Assembly: GCF_040115645.1 (NCBI RefSeq)
Contig: NC_089556.1
Location: 4,340,001-4,404,000 of the forward strand
Reading direction: 5' to 3'
Origin: Euwallacea fornicatus
Taxonomy: Eukaryota > Arthropoda > Insecta > Coleoptera > Curculionidae
Length of the DNA stretch: 64,000 nucleotides
Part shown: in pieces, positions 24,201 to 37,074 of the stretch
How the letters are laid out: each line of letters opens with the position of its first letter
Numbering within the stretch: position 1 is the stretch's first letter
Notes under the pieces: generated by a model
Databases searched by the model: none
Seen by the model: the letters and a program-made list of their open reading frames with translations, nothing else
Told to the model about the DNA's origin: nothing
Program-made: the position numbers and the translations under genes

Positions 24201-24896
24201 TTGTGATCCTTCATCATTCAGTATTGTCTGGTATTTACACGTATCATCACAGATTACAGAACTTTTTTTTACATAAAATAGCAGCAGGTACATCGCCTAT
24301 AACCGAAATAAGGAAGGCCCGCTCTAGCATCATAGGTCTTCGCTGACCTTACAGGGAAGCGGGGGGAGGGGGTGAACGAGGACCTAGGGCGGTGGATGTT
24401 CCTCGTCTATTTTTCTTCGAGGTACTTTTTTACCCGCGGCGTCGGACGTGCTAAGACCGTCCCTGTCTCTGACTTATACAAAGAAGTTCCGTGTATTTTG
24501 ACCTTTATTTCAATACTGATTGAAACCTTTAACCGCCACATGGAACGACCATTAAACCCAACCTAATCCCAATTCCCCATGAGGATTTCTCTATTTTTTA
24601 AACATGCACTGGCATTGCATTCACTTAATTCAATGCAAGTTCTGCGGAAATGTGGGATGACAATGAATCCGTTTCAGCTCTCGCGTAGCTTAAGAAGAGA
24701 ACGTTCGACTGACTTTCCTTCTTTCCAATTAAATTCAGTTTCAGATTTTTACCTCTTTTTTCTCTTCTCTAATGCCTAAAAAATCTAATTAGCTCTGAGA
24801 ATTTTGTCAGAAAAACCACCTACAGAGACAATGATGCATTCAAAGACATCGAGACAGGTGCATAGTATACATCGGGCTATCATTGAAAGTGAAGGG
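21266..24896. other. gene-poor intergenic region
   Basis: About 3.6 kb between 4EHP and the first TATA box of the next gene. Mostly AT-rich with no open frame I can assign. A short GC-richer patch around 24330-24480 differs from its surroundings and may be repeat-derived. Confidence 0.45.
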
Positions 24897-24904
24897 TATA
24901 TAAG
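24897..24904 (+). promoter_or_regulatory. TATA box of the secreted-protein gene starting at 24985
   Basis: TATATAAG, 81 bp before an ATG whose 9-nt coding exon ends at a splice donor. The spacing matches the TATA boxes of the PV-repeat genes downstream. Confidence 0.6.
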
Positions 24905-24984
24905 CCAATATTAACGATATCAGCGGTTAGTAGAAAGAGTACAGCAAATACACTTTGACTATTAATAGTCAAAGCACCGGGAAA

Positions 24985-27900
24985 ATGAAAACGGTAATGT
25001 AAAAATACAGAATATGTGTGAAAAAATCCCTGATAAATATGTGTGATTTTGTATAAAGTGATGGTGTGAACAAAGGACCAAGTGGTGATTTTTATTGAAG
25101 TTTCACTTAAAATTTGGAATTTCCACTATGCAGTCAGGTTTGAGTATAGATATTACAAATCAGAGTCATGTTCTTCATTACTCACCCAAATTCTTGTTTT
25201 AATAATTTCTTCTAGTACCCAGTTTCGGGAGCTATATTTCTTACCATCACGTGCTCTCGTTCTCGTAATTTTTCAAAATTTTCTCATTTATATGTATAAA
25301 AATAAATCAATGAGCTTTTGAGATAGTTCGCGTCGTTTGAATTAATCATCTCAGGTTATTTCGGATTTTACAATTTACCTAATTTAAATTTTAGTGAAAT
25401 ACTAAACGTTACCGCTTTTACCTTTATGATATTTACAAGGAGGTAGAGGCGGCCTATCAGGTTTTCAGGCCATTAAAATTTAAATGTTCACGTGATAGGA
25501 AAGTCAACAATTTTTCATAATTATTTGAATACAATATAGATCTACCATGATTTCCAGGGCCGGGGCTAGACAGTGTATCAACCTACGCAAATCGCCCATA
25601 CAGGGTGTTTCATAGAGATACCTACAAACTTTTAGGTGATGTAGAGCCCATAAAAATAAATATTTAAATCGAATAAAGTTGGATGCTAAATCGCTTCGTT
25701 TTCAAGATATAAAATATTTAATTAAATTTTTTTTAATATGTATTTCAAAAACGATTCGGGACAAAGCCACGAAGTTAGGGAAACGCTGTGGCCAGAAAAA
25801 TGTGTATGTTCCGGAATAGGCCGAGTATTCTCTCCTGCACCAGTGACGTTCGTGCGGTCGTCCAACGTTTCTACAAGTGTAAATGGTTCAAAATGTAACG
25901 GAATCGTTCTTTGGAAGACAAGTATTATTTTGCAATTAGGCATGTTTCCTATACGTTTGTCTTCGTGACCTCTACTGCTACTGAAAAAAAAAATTAATTA
26001 CTTTCCCCTAAACAATAAAAAAAGTCGCACTTGGAAATGTATATCAGTTTTTTGGTAGGCAGAGCAACGAGAAATTATTTTTTATGTTGAAACCGGTTAC
26101 TTGAGCAATATAACGCTAAGAATGCTTTTTAAAAATTAAGAATTGGTGGAATATTAAACAAAAAAATATTGGTGTTTAAAAGTCAGTAGCGCACCATTTT
26201 TTCATTAAAAACATTTCACTGAATGGCCGCACGCTTCTGGTGTAGGTGCAAATATACTGCATACTCCAGAATATTCACATTTACCCCGCTATAGCGCGCC
26301 TCTAATATGATACCCTTACATAGTATCGTTTTTGAAATATTAAAAGAAAAATTAAACGCACTGTATCTTAAACACAAAACGATTTCAGACGTAACTTGAT
26401 TCGATCTAAATATTTGTTTTTATGAGCTTCACATCCCGTGAAAGTTTGTCGATATGTTTATGAAACACTCTGTATACCTTTAGCTTTAAACTAAGCTATT
26501 TTACTCCCTCTGCATGTGACCAATTGCGAACCTCTAAAGTTCGTACTCTGTGCAAATGCATGTTTTGCACATTAGGCTGTGCCAGCTATGATAATTATAA
26601 CATTTGGCTTGATTTATGTCTGCACTTATCTTTTTATACCGAAAAAGAATGAATAAAAAGTCCAATAAAAAAATGACAAAGATAAGCATTCTGCTTCGCC
26701 ATTTTGTTCATAATTATTTTCGCTTCGCTAGTTCCGATGGAAAGAAACGAAGAAAATGTTCTACGGAAACTCGTTAGTTTTTCTAGAATCAAAAATGTCA
26801 ATGTAGAATAATTTAGTCACCTTGGGGTTGATATTGAATATCTTTGGTAGGCTTCGGCGACTTCAGCTTTGCATATACGAGATGTTATGAATTACAAGCA
26901 GGGTTATCATTTTTCTCCCTTAGCTGATATTTTTATTAATTTTCTATTTTGACTATTTGTATATGATTTCAACTGGGAGTTCGTCGGTTTGTTTTATAGC
27001 GAATTCTGTGTAATCTGGGCAAAAACTCTGTAATCAAAACAAAAATCGTATCTTTTGCAAGAAATTTGTACAATAGCACTATCTAAGAATAAAAAAATAT
27101 ATATGTAACGTTTACGAGCAATATCTACTAAACGAGCCTGGTTGCCATTACTTTAGAAATAACGAATTGATTGAATCTTCACTTAGAAAACATCCAAAAT
27201 TTTCAGTTTTCGCTTATAGCTTCTAAGGAGTATAACTCTCCTAAACACACTTTTGGATGAATTTTAAAAATGCGGCCTTTTAGGGCCTAAAAATCCAAAG
27301 ATTCATACAACTTGAGTTCTGCGGTACGTCTTTACCGGGCCCCATTAATCTTCCATTTTAATTCTCTTATTGTGCGCTCTCAATAAATTTTCTCTTGAAG
27401 CAAGTTGTACAAGCCGAGCAAAAACTGATGATTTACATTTGAATGTAAATTGAAGGATATCGAAACGGAACTGGTAAAGAATTAAAAGTGTTATTTTTGG
27501 TGTGTAGAAGAGAGTAAAAGGGGACACAGCTATTGTTGTGTGATTTTCTCAAAATCTGGGTCTTAAATATCCCGCCAACGGTTAGCTACTATTATAAATA
27601 ACTGCATAAAAGTTTAATATAGTTAGCTCAAAACGCTCAGAATTTCATGGAGTATTGAGGTATACTTTTGCCTTGAATATTTTATGAAAACGATCAAGTG
27701 TTCAACCCAGACCTTCACAGTTGATTTGTTTTACTTTGGGGCCGCCGTGGAGGCATTGAAATTGGATGCTGAATGCTATCATTATGTATACCTCGCGAGA
27801 ATCGCACAAAAGTCACTTTTAAGCATGAATCGCTTGAAGGACACACAGCTGAGGGAATCTACTTCAATTGTCATAAATCTCCGGAAAGAATACAGGGTGA

Positions 27901-30900
27901 ATCTTAAGTAAGGATTTTCCTTTTAACACAGTATAGACCTCAAAAGAATAAGCAAAATCTCTATGCGATGTATTTTTGAAATCTCAAAACTAACTGAAAT
28001 GTGGACATATGGAAAAAATACGGGACATTTTAAATAACTGAATTTTTAGCAAGTGACAATGGATCAATAAGATGGCCCGGAAGATCACCAGACCTATATC
28101 TATGTCATTTTTATCTGTGAAGTTATATGAAAAATTTGGTGTTTATGATTGAAATTCGCACAGTAGCAGAGCTGAATAAACGGATAGAAAAAGCCAAAGA
28201 AATTATTCGAGAAAAAAATCTTTTCTACGAACAAGTCCAAAGTCGTAGATAAGGCATGCGATAATTTATGCAAATGAAGCCAATGGTGACAATTTCGGAA
28301 ACCTTTTGTAGTCAATCCCGAAGTGAATAATATTTAAAGGTTTTGTTATTGATTAAATTAGTTACATGTACATATTTTGGTTGTTTTGGAGATTTCGAAA
28401 AATTATTACGTGAAGATTTTGCTTAATTTTTTGAGAGCTACGTCGGGATAAAACGAAAACCTTCATTAAAGATTCGGCCTACATTAAGAGGACCTTGAAG
28501 AACATTTTGAATCTTTATCTTTCCGCCACCAATTTGTACAGATTTGGGAAAAGCTATAAGAGTAACTTGAGCATTTCATGAGCACCATGGCGATTCATCG
28601 TGTAGCCAATGAACCATTTTTCGGTCAGGCAGTGCGGCAGCGCTAATCAATCAAATTAGAAGTAAAATGTATTTGTATTCCAGTTTCACCGCCGAGCAGC
28701 TGTTATTAAAATCTTTTTCACATTTGTATTTAAAGTATCGCAATTACTGTGCAATTTCCTATTTAAAAGCTCAATATCCGATTTCACTCTCTTTTTAGTT
28801 TCGATATGACCGATGGTTCCAAGCTTAATTGAACCTCCGCTTCAACCATGGAAGTTTTGAAATTTAATCGTCCATCCCCATACCGTCAGTTTAATTTCAC
28901 GCAGTTCGGCGCAATTGGGTGTTAGCATGAAGTGCTAATTGTTGATTTTAGCTTTTTCAATCTGCGATTAATTAATGAGTACAGCCGAAGAAAAACTTGT
29001 GTCGATATAGGAAATGAGACTACAGTCAGTTGTAGTATTTGCGTAAACAGCCCATAAAGCATTCGATTAAATTAATAAAACCTTTCTCATTGCCATTGCT
29101 TATTTATTAGCGTAAATAAGGTTGCGATATAAATCTGAATTTCATTAGAAGCCGATATCATAGAGCACCATAGGAGAATGTCGATGGTAAAAATTCTCAT
29201 TGTCGCTGGTGGTCCATGGGGCCGAATGTGAGAAGAACTTTTTAATGAAGAAGAGGTTGGGAAATGCCTGTTCCCATTCAATTATGTTATTAGATTCAGA
29301 CCGTATTGTTATTTATATTCAATTATTGGTCTCAAGGAATGTGGATACCTTGATTCCTATATGCAATTATCACAAGCCCCAGTGTCGCATTGTCGGTATT
29401 ATCATATTTCTTTGGCCTAGTGGCAATTTTTGCAATGAATTTTTCATGATGCAATTATATGTGGCGTTTGCTTTGTGTCCAATACGATCATGTAATTGCG
29501 AGTGCCTATACGTACGTATGGTGATACAATTAAAAAGAGGTTTTTGCTTCGGAGAAGTGTTGCATTGGCATTAGTTATCTAAGATTTCAAAGTATTTAGA
29601 ACACTTCTTGCGCCACGAAGATCAGGATGCTTTTAATGGAACCTTGATTTACTGGAGAAGCGCATGGGAAAATTGTTGAAGCTCAGAAAAAATACAGCGT
29701 CTAACATATATCTCATGGAGATGTTTCAGGGATTCATAGTATTCTGCAAATCATATAAAATGCTAATAGATCTAATAGTAGAGTACATGACCGAAAAAAA
29801 TATATATCACCCTGTATATGACTACCGACAATATTGACATTTTATTGTAAAGGGTCTTAAAGGAAACAGTTTTACGAAAACTTAAAAATTTCACGCAAGG
29901 CATACCTGAGAAAAGCGCAAAATGCGCAAAGAAATGTGCAGTTTTCCCGCCCAGTATATCAAAAATTGTTCAATTTTGACAATGGGTATATCAGCATTTT
30001 CTTGTTATTTTGCAGAGTAGTATTGCCCCGTGAAATATCTCCAAGATGATATGTTACACTCTGTATGGTAAACCGTTTTAGGACCTCTCTGTCATGAACA
30101 CGCTTTCCCCTTATCACGCCCATCACCAGTGCAATTTCGGTTGTTAGGAAGTCTTGCTATATGGTAAATCAAATAGCTGTGAATCGAGAAACAATTCGTA
30201 CTTTCTCTAATTATTGAAGTAGAGGAAAACTGTACTAATGCCTCAACATTCACCATCTTCAAATCGATTTGTTTAAAGCGAGGTCTGTGGGTGTGCCCTG
30301 TTATAATTAGAAATATAATAATTACGTACACTGTCATTGATTGTAGGTTGGATTAGTTGTTGCGGGAGTATTAATATGGAAATTTTGCCCCTTGAAAGAA
30401 TTTATTTAGTTTTTGCAACAATATTAACGGGGTTAACAACAATTTCTCTGCTAGTCAGAAAAGAGTATTGTTTGATCAAAACCCTGAAACTGCAAGTCGC
30501 TTGCTTAACTCCAATTAATTTTTGCTTGAAATAATTGGGCTTAATCCTCATAATCACGTAGATTGTTATACGTGTTAAAGGCTCTTGAAAAACTGTCCAA
30601 TTTCCTGGCCTTCTTATGTAATACCAGCAGAAAAAATAGTAATTTTCTCTTCTCTAATTAGCCAAATTTTACGTAATCCACCATGTTAAACAGGTAATTT
30701 CTATGGACTATGAATTTTCGTTGTTGGTAATTTAAGCACTAAAAATGTTAAAAGAATATTAAAACTCACATACACATACACACAGACAATTCTATATTTA
30801 TTCCTTATTATTGTCGATTGCTTAAGATAGAATATCACTACAATCTTGCTATGATCAAAACCGTTCTACACAGGCAATTAAATGAAGTATTTCATATACC

Positions 30901-32337
30901 ATTAATTATTTCAATCCAATAATATGTAAATTTTCTTACCGTGCCTACGTAGATATAAGAAAAAATATTGCCAGTTATTTGTGGAAATGCGTACAAAAAC
31001 CTATGTAACCGTTTTCTGCTTAATGAATACACATAATTATTAATGTAAACTGCAAGCAATGTAACCAACCATGATTATTTATATAAAGCCTCTGGTCTTG
31101 ATTTAGCTTTAATATCATTTTGTCGCACATTTGCATTATTCAACTGCGACAATCAGTATTGCTTCCCCCACAAATTGCATTCACCATATTATCAGGAAAT
31201 TACCTTATTTAGCCCGTTCCTAACCACTACAGTCAATAAATTTAGTTGTCTTATCCACGATTAGCATTCTTCTTACAACGATTTTGTGACCTTCACGCCT
31301 TTGCCTGATCCAATTTTATTATTTCAACTATTTCCCACAGGTATTGCTGCTGCTTTGTTTTGTTCTACTCTACCACTCACACGCCACCACCCCACGAACC
31401 AAACGAGGTCCTCTGATCTCGGCATATTCCTACTCAAACATTGACCTGGACTACACCCCATCCTCAGATCCTTTCTCAGTTTCAATTCAAGAACCACCTC
31501 TGCTCTATTCGTTGGGAATCGACTCATTTTTACCTTTTGCCAATGCCGACTATTCGAAGTCTAACATTGCTCCCGTGGCTGCGTCAAATTCGGTGGAGAA
31601 GCCCGTTCAGGAGATCTCAGATCCCGTGCCCCAAATGCCCAGGGGCACCGCAGTGATACCCCTAACGCCCCCTCCAGCAGTGCCTGTGAATGCTGCAGCT
31701 GCAAACGTCCCTGCGGCCAGAGGGGCTGTATTTTTGGGCTCTGGATCGTTAGGAGTTGTGCATCTAGGAAATGGTAGTTTAGGATCATCTAAGTGTGGCT
31801 TGTTATATAAAGAAAGTCAATTTCAGGTGCTTTTGCGCTGGGATCTGGTGGTATTGGTTACTCAGACATGAGGCAGCAGCCCAGACACAGTGGAATGTCC
31901 CCATTATTCCCTCCCCTACCCGCGAACCCCCGCCTTCTACCCGCAGCAACTCCAAGTCAAGTTCCAACGCCGATTCCTCAAAATAATCTCTCAGGACAAA
32001 TAACCTCAAGTGGAGTTCAGTTTAGCCAGCCTCTCTTTACTTCCACCCCCCCTTCACAACCACAAAATAGTAGGTAGCTAATAAAGGTGAAATGTAATTT
32101 AAGGTGGCTAATGATATTTTTTGAGTAGATCCAAATGGGTATGAGCGGTTAAATCCCAATGCTGTGAGATTTGGTATGCCCACCCCCATGGTCCGACCAT
32201 TGAAAACTAGGATGAATTACGCTACTATTACAGTTCCACAGGTAACTGTAGAACAGGCTTATCCTAATCAGTTACCTCAGAGTGGGTTCGGAGACCCAAT
32301 CCCTAGGTTGCCTCCAGAAGCTTTAAAGTATGTTTAA
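24985..32337 (+). CDS. secreted low-complexity protein, cuticle/matrix type
   Basis: Proposed exons: 24985-24993 (ATGAAAACG before GTAATG), 31341-31773, 31827-32069 and 32129-32337; total 894 nt (297 aa). The first exon is inferred. The 31341 exon begins at an acceptor with VLLLLCFVLLYHSHA and has no upstream ATG nearby, and the 24985 exon has a TATA box, the right phase and the 3-codon design shared by neighbouring genes. The mature part starts after TPRTKRG (Lys-Arg-Gly, likely processing site). It is rich in Pro, Ala, Ser and Gly, with SGSLG repeats and a TITVPQVTVEQAYPNQLPQ block near the end. No chitin-binding R&R consensus is visible. The intron of about 6.3 kb contains MITE-like elements. 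AATAAA follows at 32629. No closer family is recognised. Confidence 0.65.
25601..26472. mobile_element. non-autonomous Tc1/mariner-type element (CAGGGTGTTTCAT ends)
   Basis: An 872-bp element flanked by TA. The left end is CAGGGTGTTTCATAGAGATA and the right end read inward is CAGAGTGTTTCATAAACATA. The ends stay similar for roughly 140 bp, including CATAAAAATAAATATTTAAA against CATAAAAACAAATATTTAGA. No transposase frame is recognisable inside. It lies in the first intron of the secreted-protein gene. Confidence 0.7.
27890..28330 (+). pseudogene. decayed mariner-type transposase fragment
   Basis: On the plus strand near 28068-28110 the frame reads SIRWPGRSPDLYLCHFYL, then a stop, then SYMKNLVF. 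This resembles the third catalytic block (RWP-RSPDL-PLDFFLWG-LK) of mariner-like transposases. The following ELNKRIEKAKEII fits their C-terminal part. Stops interrupt it, so it is a fossil. An ACAGGGTG terminus-like word lies at 27892. Confidence 0.45.
29695..30063. mobile_element. MITE-like inverted-repeat element
   Basis: A 369-bp segment with TA on both sides. The left arm starts CAGCGTCTAACATATATCTC; the right arm read inward starts CAGAGTGTAACATATCATCT. Both continue with GGAGAT-TTTCA-GG and a CTGCAAA word. A second CACCCTGTATA terminus at 29808 suggests a nested insertion. Confidence 0.55.
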
Positions 32338-34545
32338 CTATAATTATATTTTAAATAGGTTTTAAGTTGATTATACAACAAAGAAGAGGTATTTTACAAT
32401 TTAAACCTCAAATTCTCTTTCATGGTTGTTTAGCTCTTCTTATGCTTTTATGACACTTATTTATTAAACATGTGTTTCATCAAAATGATTATGTTTAGCG
32501 ATAAAATTTCTTTGTAACGCTTTCATATTTCTTTAGAATGATTTAAGTTAAAATATGTACATCATTCTTTAGTGTCGTAGAAGAAGATTGAGAATAATTT
32601 ATTGTTTGTGTTTATAGATTTTGTTTTTAATAAAATGAACCATTGGGAAACGTAAATTCTGCTATTCCATGTTGTACATTGTGTTATATACAGGGTGAAC
32701 TAAGTTAGATACAAAAGCCTTTTTTATAGCTTCGCACTTAGTTCAAAAAACTGATTCGACCTAAAACGCGTTGTAGGTTTATTTTTAAAATTTTGAACGT
32801 ACCTATTCATGTTGATTTAAAAAATGTAGTATTCCATGATATTGATGTTTCCATTTAATCATTTTTACTGAAACCGATTATTTGCGTTAAATAAGGATTT
32901 AAAGATAATGCTTAAAGCAAATACATCACTTTAATTTCACACCTCTTACCTATTGAAATTAAAGTAAATTTCTCGTTTAATATACATATTATTTTTATAG
33001 CATACAAGTAATCGGTTTGAGTGAAAGCGATTGGCGATACTACCACAAAACACTCTATTTTTAATTAGCATGAAGAAACCGATTTAACATAATAATAATA
33101 TGCAGGATGGCGATGAAGTTTAATTAATTATTTATAGATTCAACCTTTGTGATCATTTAATGTTATTCTTTAGGCAAGAGAAAATATCTTATAGAAACTT
33201 AATTACAGTCTAAGAGGTTTAATTTTTCTCATCATTTCATTAAAATACTCCGCAAAAAAATCGTTAAAGTGCGAAATTTAGTTTTAGCGCCATCTATACA
33301 AGTTGCGTTGAATTAGACACAGCAAGCAGAAGATAAGACGATAACTACATTCTGGTTTCGTGAGGTTTGGACCAAAATGCCACATTCCACCTTGAAATTT
33401 GTCGTAAATTTTTATATTTTAAATCACTTGTTAACACTGCGCAAAAAATCCAAATTGGCTTTGACTATAACACAGTAAGTAAAAGAAAATTTAATTCAGA
33501 CTTTAACATATCTAAGGAAGAAGGGGAAAACGATGAAAGTCCATAGTATATTGAAAACAAAATACTCATAGTCCATCAAAAAGTGATTTGAATTTATTAT
33601 TTTATGACGTTACTAAACCATTATTGAAACTATTTCCTCCTTAAGTTCATATATAGAATTGTTGTGGAACCAATCAGTTAGTTTACGTTTATTCAGTCAA
33701 TATTTTGAGAGGTAAATTTAAAATGGTTTGATACGTAAAAATAGAGATTCCGAAGATTGCAGATAAGCACTAAAATAAAGTCCTTCATCGTCTTCGTCCT
33801 GACTCCACAAATTACAATCTAGGAAAATATTCTTGGTTCACCATTTCATCGCCATTGTTCGTAATTAGCCTAATGGAACACAGATGGCGTGTCACTAACT
33901 AGGTTATTAAAAGTAGGAATTACTTTGTCGGAATTAAGATGATATTCGCCATTTATACCAGAATATCTGGTCAATGCAATAATATTTTTTATAAATAATT
34001 TTATCTAGGACATAACTACCTGTTAAGGCGTCGATTTAATAGAAATGTTAAAATTGATAAATTGCTCTCATTGAACTTAAGCGGTATTTCAAATCTGTAT
34101 GGAATAAAGTAATGAATCAAGAACCAGTTGAACGAATTTTCTCCACCAAATATTTATTAAAACACTTCAAGTTTATTTCTTGCTCATTTTGAGACGTTTG
34201 CAATAAAGTTATATAATAAAGTGATTTGAGGGTGTCATAATTAATCAGTTCTCTCCCCATTATTATTTATGTAATATGCTTAAACTTGATATTTTTGAAG
34301 ATCAACTTGTACATTAACCCAATTCAGGTGCACATCTTACGATATTTTTGATACTTTTCTTTCACCTCTGTTACATAACAGTGCGACTGCATGCATAAGT
34401 AGCTCGTTTGATTTACACAGGGGCGGACGACTAATTTTTAAGTCGATCTTCATTGTTTGGTACACGGTTGTGCTTCTACGCCTTTGCCATTAAATTGGTC
34501 CAGGTGGTTCGCCCCAATTCAAGGTTCTTTCTTCGAAAAAATTAC
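32338..34545. other. intergenic region
   Basis: AT-rich spacer of 2.2 kb. A solitary TATACAGGGTGAAC at about 32690 resembles the outer end of a Tc1/mariner-type element whose other end I could not find. Nothing else is assignable. Confidence 0.4.
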
Positions 34546-34553
34546 TATAAAAC
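34546..34553 (+). promoter_or_regulatory. TATA box of PV-repeat gene 1
   Basis: TATAAAAC, 75 bp upstream of the ATG at 34621. Confidence 0.6.
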
Positions 34554-34620
34554 TCCAAAAAACGCAAGGATTTGTATCATTCAATCCTGCACAATTGACA
34601 CATACACAACAAGAAGAATA

Positions 34621-35156
34621 ATGAAAATCGTAAGTATTTCATTGTTTAAATGGACGCATTTTCATTACAAACTTTTTAGATAATCCTTGTGGCTGTGGCT
34701 CTGGCAACTGTCCAGGCTGAAGACTCTTTAGCTCCAAGGAACATCAAAAAGCGCGGGATCTTTGGAGAAAATCTGGGTCTTGGTTCAGTTGGAGGTTACG
34801 GAGGTTATTTGGGAGGATATGGTAGCTCCTTAGGAGGTTATGGAGGCTCTCTTGGATACCTTGGTGGCTCCCTAGGAGGCTACAGTTCTCCCATCGCAAC
34901 TCCTGTTGCTGTCCCGGTACCAGTTGCCCAGCCCGTGGCGGTGCCAGTTGTTAAGAAAGTGGCTGTGCCGGTACCTGTAGCTCAGCCAGTTCCAGTTATC
35001 CATAAAGTAGCTGTGCCTGTAACTAGAACTGTAGCAATTCCAGTTCCAGTTAAAGTGCCAGTTGCTGTGAGGAGCTACGGAGGTTACAGGACTTACGGAA
35101 GCTACGGAGGATACGGCGCAGGTTACGGAATTAGGAACACCGGTGGATGGTGGTAA
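34621..35156 (+). CDS. PV-repeat secreted cuticular protein 1 (Vajk-like)
   Basis: Two exons: 34621-34629 (ATGAAAATC before GTAAGT) and 34680-35156, giving 161 aa. The signal peptide is MKIIILVAVALATVQA. A dibasic site NIKKRG follows, then a Gly/Tyr-rich block (GGYGGYLGGYGSSLGGY), then an Ala/Val/Pro block (PVAVPVPVAQPVAVPV and KKVAVPVPVAQPVPV) and a Gly/Tyr tail ending NTGGWW. The Gly/Tyr and PV blocks are typical of insect cuticle or matrix proteins; Vajk is the named PV-rich family I know of, and assignment is by composition. AATAAA lies at 35190, 34 nt past the stop. Confidence 0.85.
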
Positions 35157-36105
35157 ATGGAGTGTTTGATGTTACTACATATAATTGTCAATAAATGAAT
35201 GTTATTTTGTATGTTCGATTTATGTGTTTTTCTGCAGCATTTTAAAACTTTGAGGACGATATGTTGAGAATTTTTAAACGAGTTTCGTAATGATTTAAGG
35301 AGGCGCATTAAGAGTTCCAAATTACAAAATTTATTTTTATTTTTAAAGTCGTTCTCACTTATTTCAAGCAAATATTATAAGGCTTTTTAGCTCATTATCG
35401 CGTCCTCAAAAACTTAATACATCAAAGCAACAAAACCTTTTTAAATCCAGCCTTTATCCAAATTATTGATGAGAGCATTCCAGAACAATTTTAAGAATGC
35501 TTCCTGTGTTCTCAAGGATTTTTTGAAATGTTTCTGGGACCTTAATTAGCGCCCCAAATACTCTGAAGAAGTTCTTGATTCGTGAGTTTCACAGGATCAT
35601 GAAATATCTATATTAATCAATGCTACTTTTGATGTTCGAGTTCGGATTACAACAAAAGGGCATTAGTTACTTAACTAACAGGTGTCGAAAGAGATGCTTT
35701 ACTGCACACGGACGGAAATTGACTGAACGGCGCAATGCAGCAATTGAGTGCGCTAAAAAGACTTTTCGCACATACAAACATATTTAACGTTGACACTTAC
35801 ATGTGGTGAAATTCTGTTAAGTTCAGCTGGTAAAGGCGTGCGGCTAGGTAATTTTACCTCCCATTTATAGGAAGTGGTATGCTATATGATAAGAATTTTT
35901 TAAGGTTACGGAGGTTTCTTAGAGGTTCCAATGGACAGTGGTAAATGGTGTGTAAAATACCATGGAGCCTGAAATAATGGGATAGAATCCTATGTTTTAA
36001 TATGTGTATATGTTGTATATCAACTTGGCTCGTCCAAAATCCCCTGAAAGGAACTCCATTACCCGATGCTCATTATAAACTGTGCTGTTCTAAATTGCCG
36101 TCCCT
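35157..36105. other. intergenic region
   Basis: Starts with the 3' UTR of PV-repeat gene 1. Around 35900-35945 the words GGTTACGGAGGTTTCTTAGAGG and GACAGTGGTAAATGG resemble the 3' end of that gene (GGTTACGGAA and GGATGGTGGTAAATGG at 35121-35160). This may be a decayed partial duplicate. Confidence 0.35.
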
Positions 36106-36627
36106 GTTAACATTTTAACAAATTGTCATTTAAAAAAAAATCAAAAACAGTATTAAATAGAACAAAAAATACTGTCTTTTGACGTCTCTAATTTTTTTTT
36201 AATGTTGTTTATGCCACCGATAGCGCAAAATGGTAGGACCATATGGGTCAAGTGACACCTCAAATTAAACATTTTTCAAAACTACACTCAATGGTGTATT
36301 GTGATTCAAAATCTATCAATTGGTTTTTAAAAAAAATAATATGGTGAAAAATAGTAAAAAGATGCATTACAAACTCAGTTAAATAGTATGAAAACAAACA
36401 AAAAACTTGGTTGTTGATAGAAAATTGCTTTGTTTTTAATTTTTTGCTCATAGTCTTTGGTTATTTTTATTTAAATTTTCTTCTTCGGCCAAATATCGGC
36501 CATTTTGTACCACCGGTGGCGAAAACAATATTTAAAAAAATTTTTAAAAAGCTTCGAAAGGTAGTCTGAACGTTCTATTTAATGCTGCTTTGGAATTAAA
36601 AAAAAAATACAGTTTGTAAGAGTTAAC
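36106..36627. mobile_element. imperfect long inverted-repeat element (MITE candidate)
   Basis: The left arm from GTTAACATTTTAACAAATTG through CAGTATTAAATAGAAC to TATGCCACCGATAGCGCAAA pairs imperfectly with the right arm. Read inward, the right arm gives GTTAACTCTTACAAACTG, CAGCATTAAATAGAAC and TCGCCACCGGTGGTACAAAA. Arms are about 140 bp. No coding frame. Exact ends are uncertain. Confidence 0.45.
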
Positions 36628-36997
36628 AAGAAGGAGCGGGTGGAGAGAGGGGGATACAATTTACACATACGTCTGAATTCTTCCGCTCTGCCGAAATTCA
36701 CGCAACATTTGCACTTTCGATTTTGTTTTGACCTATAAAAATACAAAATAAACCACGGAATACTGCAGTTAAAAGAACCACCGACAATAATCGCCATAAT
36801 TTATATGAAAACATCTCTCAACACGCCAAAAAAAAACCAGTTCGTCGGACCGGACTCCACCTGGTGCCGTATCAAGTTTGAAAATTTTAATCACTGCCCT
36901 TAGGCCTGAAGAAGTTACGTATGATGCACTAATTTAAATAAAGAAAGCACCTTGTTTGGAAATGTCTCATAAAGCATCCCACCCTGATTCAGTTTAG

Positions 36998-37005
36998 TAT
37001 AAAAG
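36998..37005 (+). promoter_or_regulatory. TATA box of PV-repeat gene 2
   Basis: TATAAAAG, 77 bp upstream of the ATG at 37075. Confidence 0.6.
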
Positions 37006-37074
37006 AGTAAATTTTGTAAATCGTTATCAGTTGTCCTCGAGTTTTGATACATCTTCTTATTGGTTCTGGGTGCA

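Noticed and set aside
29200..29574. 124-codon open frame inside the large intron
   Set aside because: Starts at a non-ATG codon, has no recognisable domain and lies in repeat-laden intron DNA.
31080..31087. TATATAAA as the promoter of the gene at 31341
   Set aside because: No ATG occurs between this word and the acceptor at 31340, and the 31341 exon needs an upstream phase-0 exon; the 24985 exon fits better.
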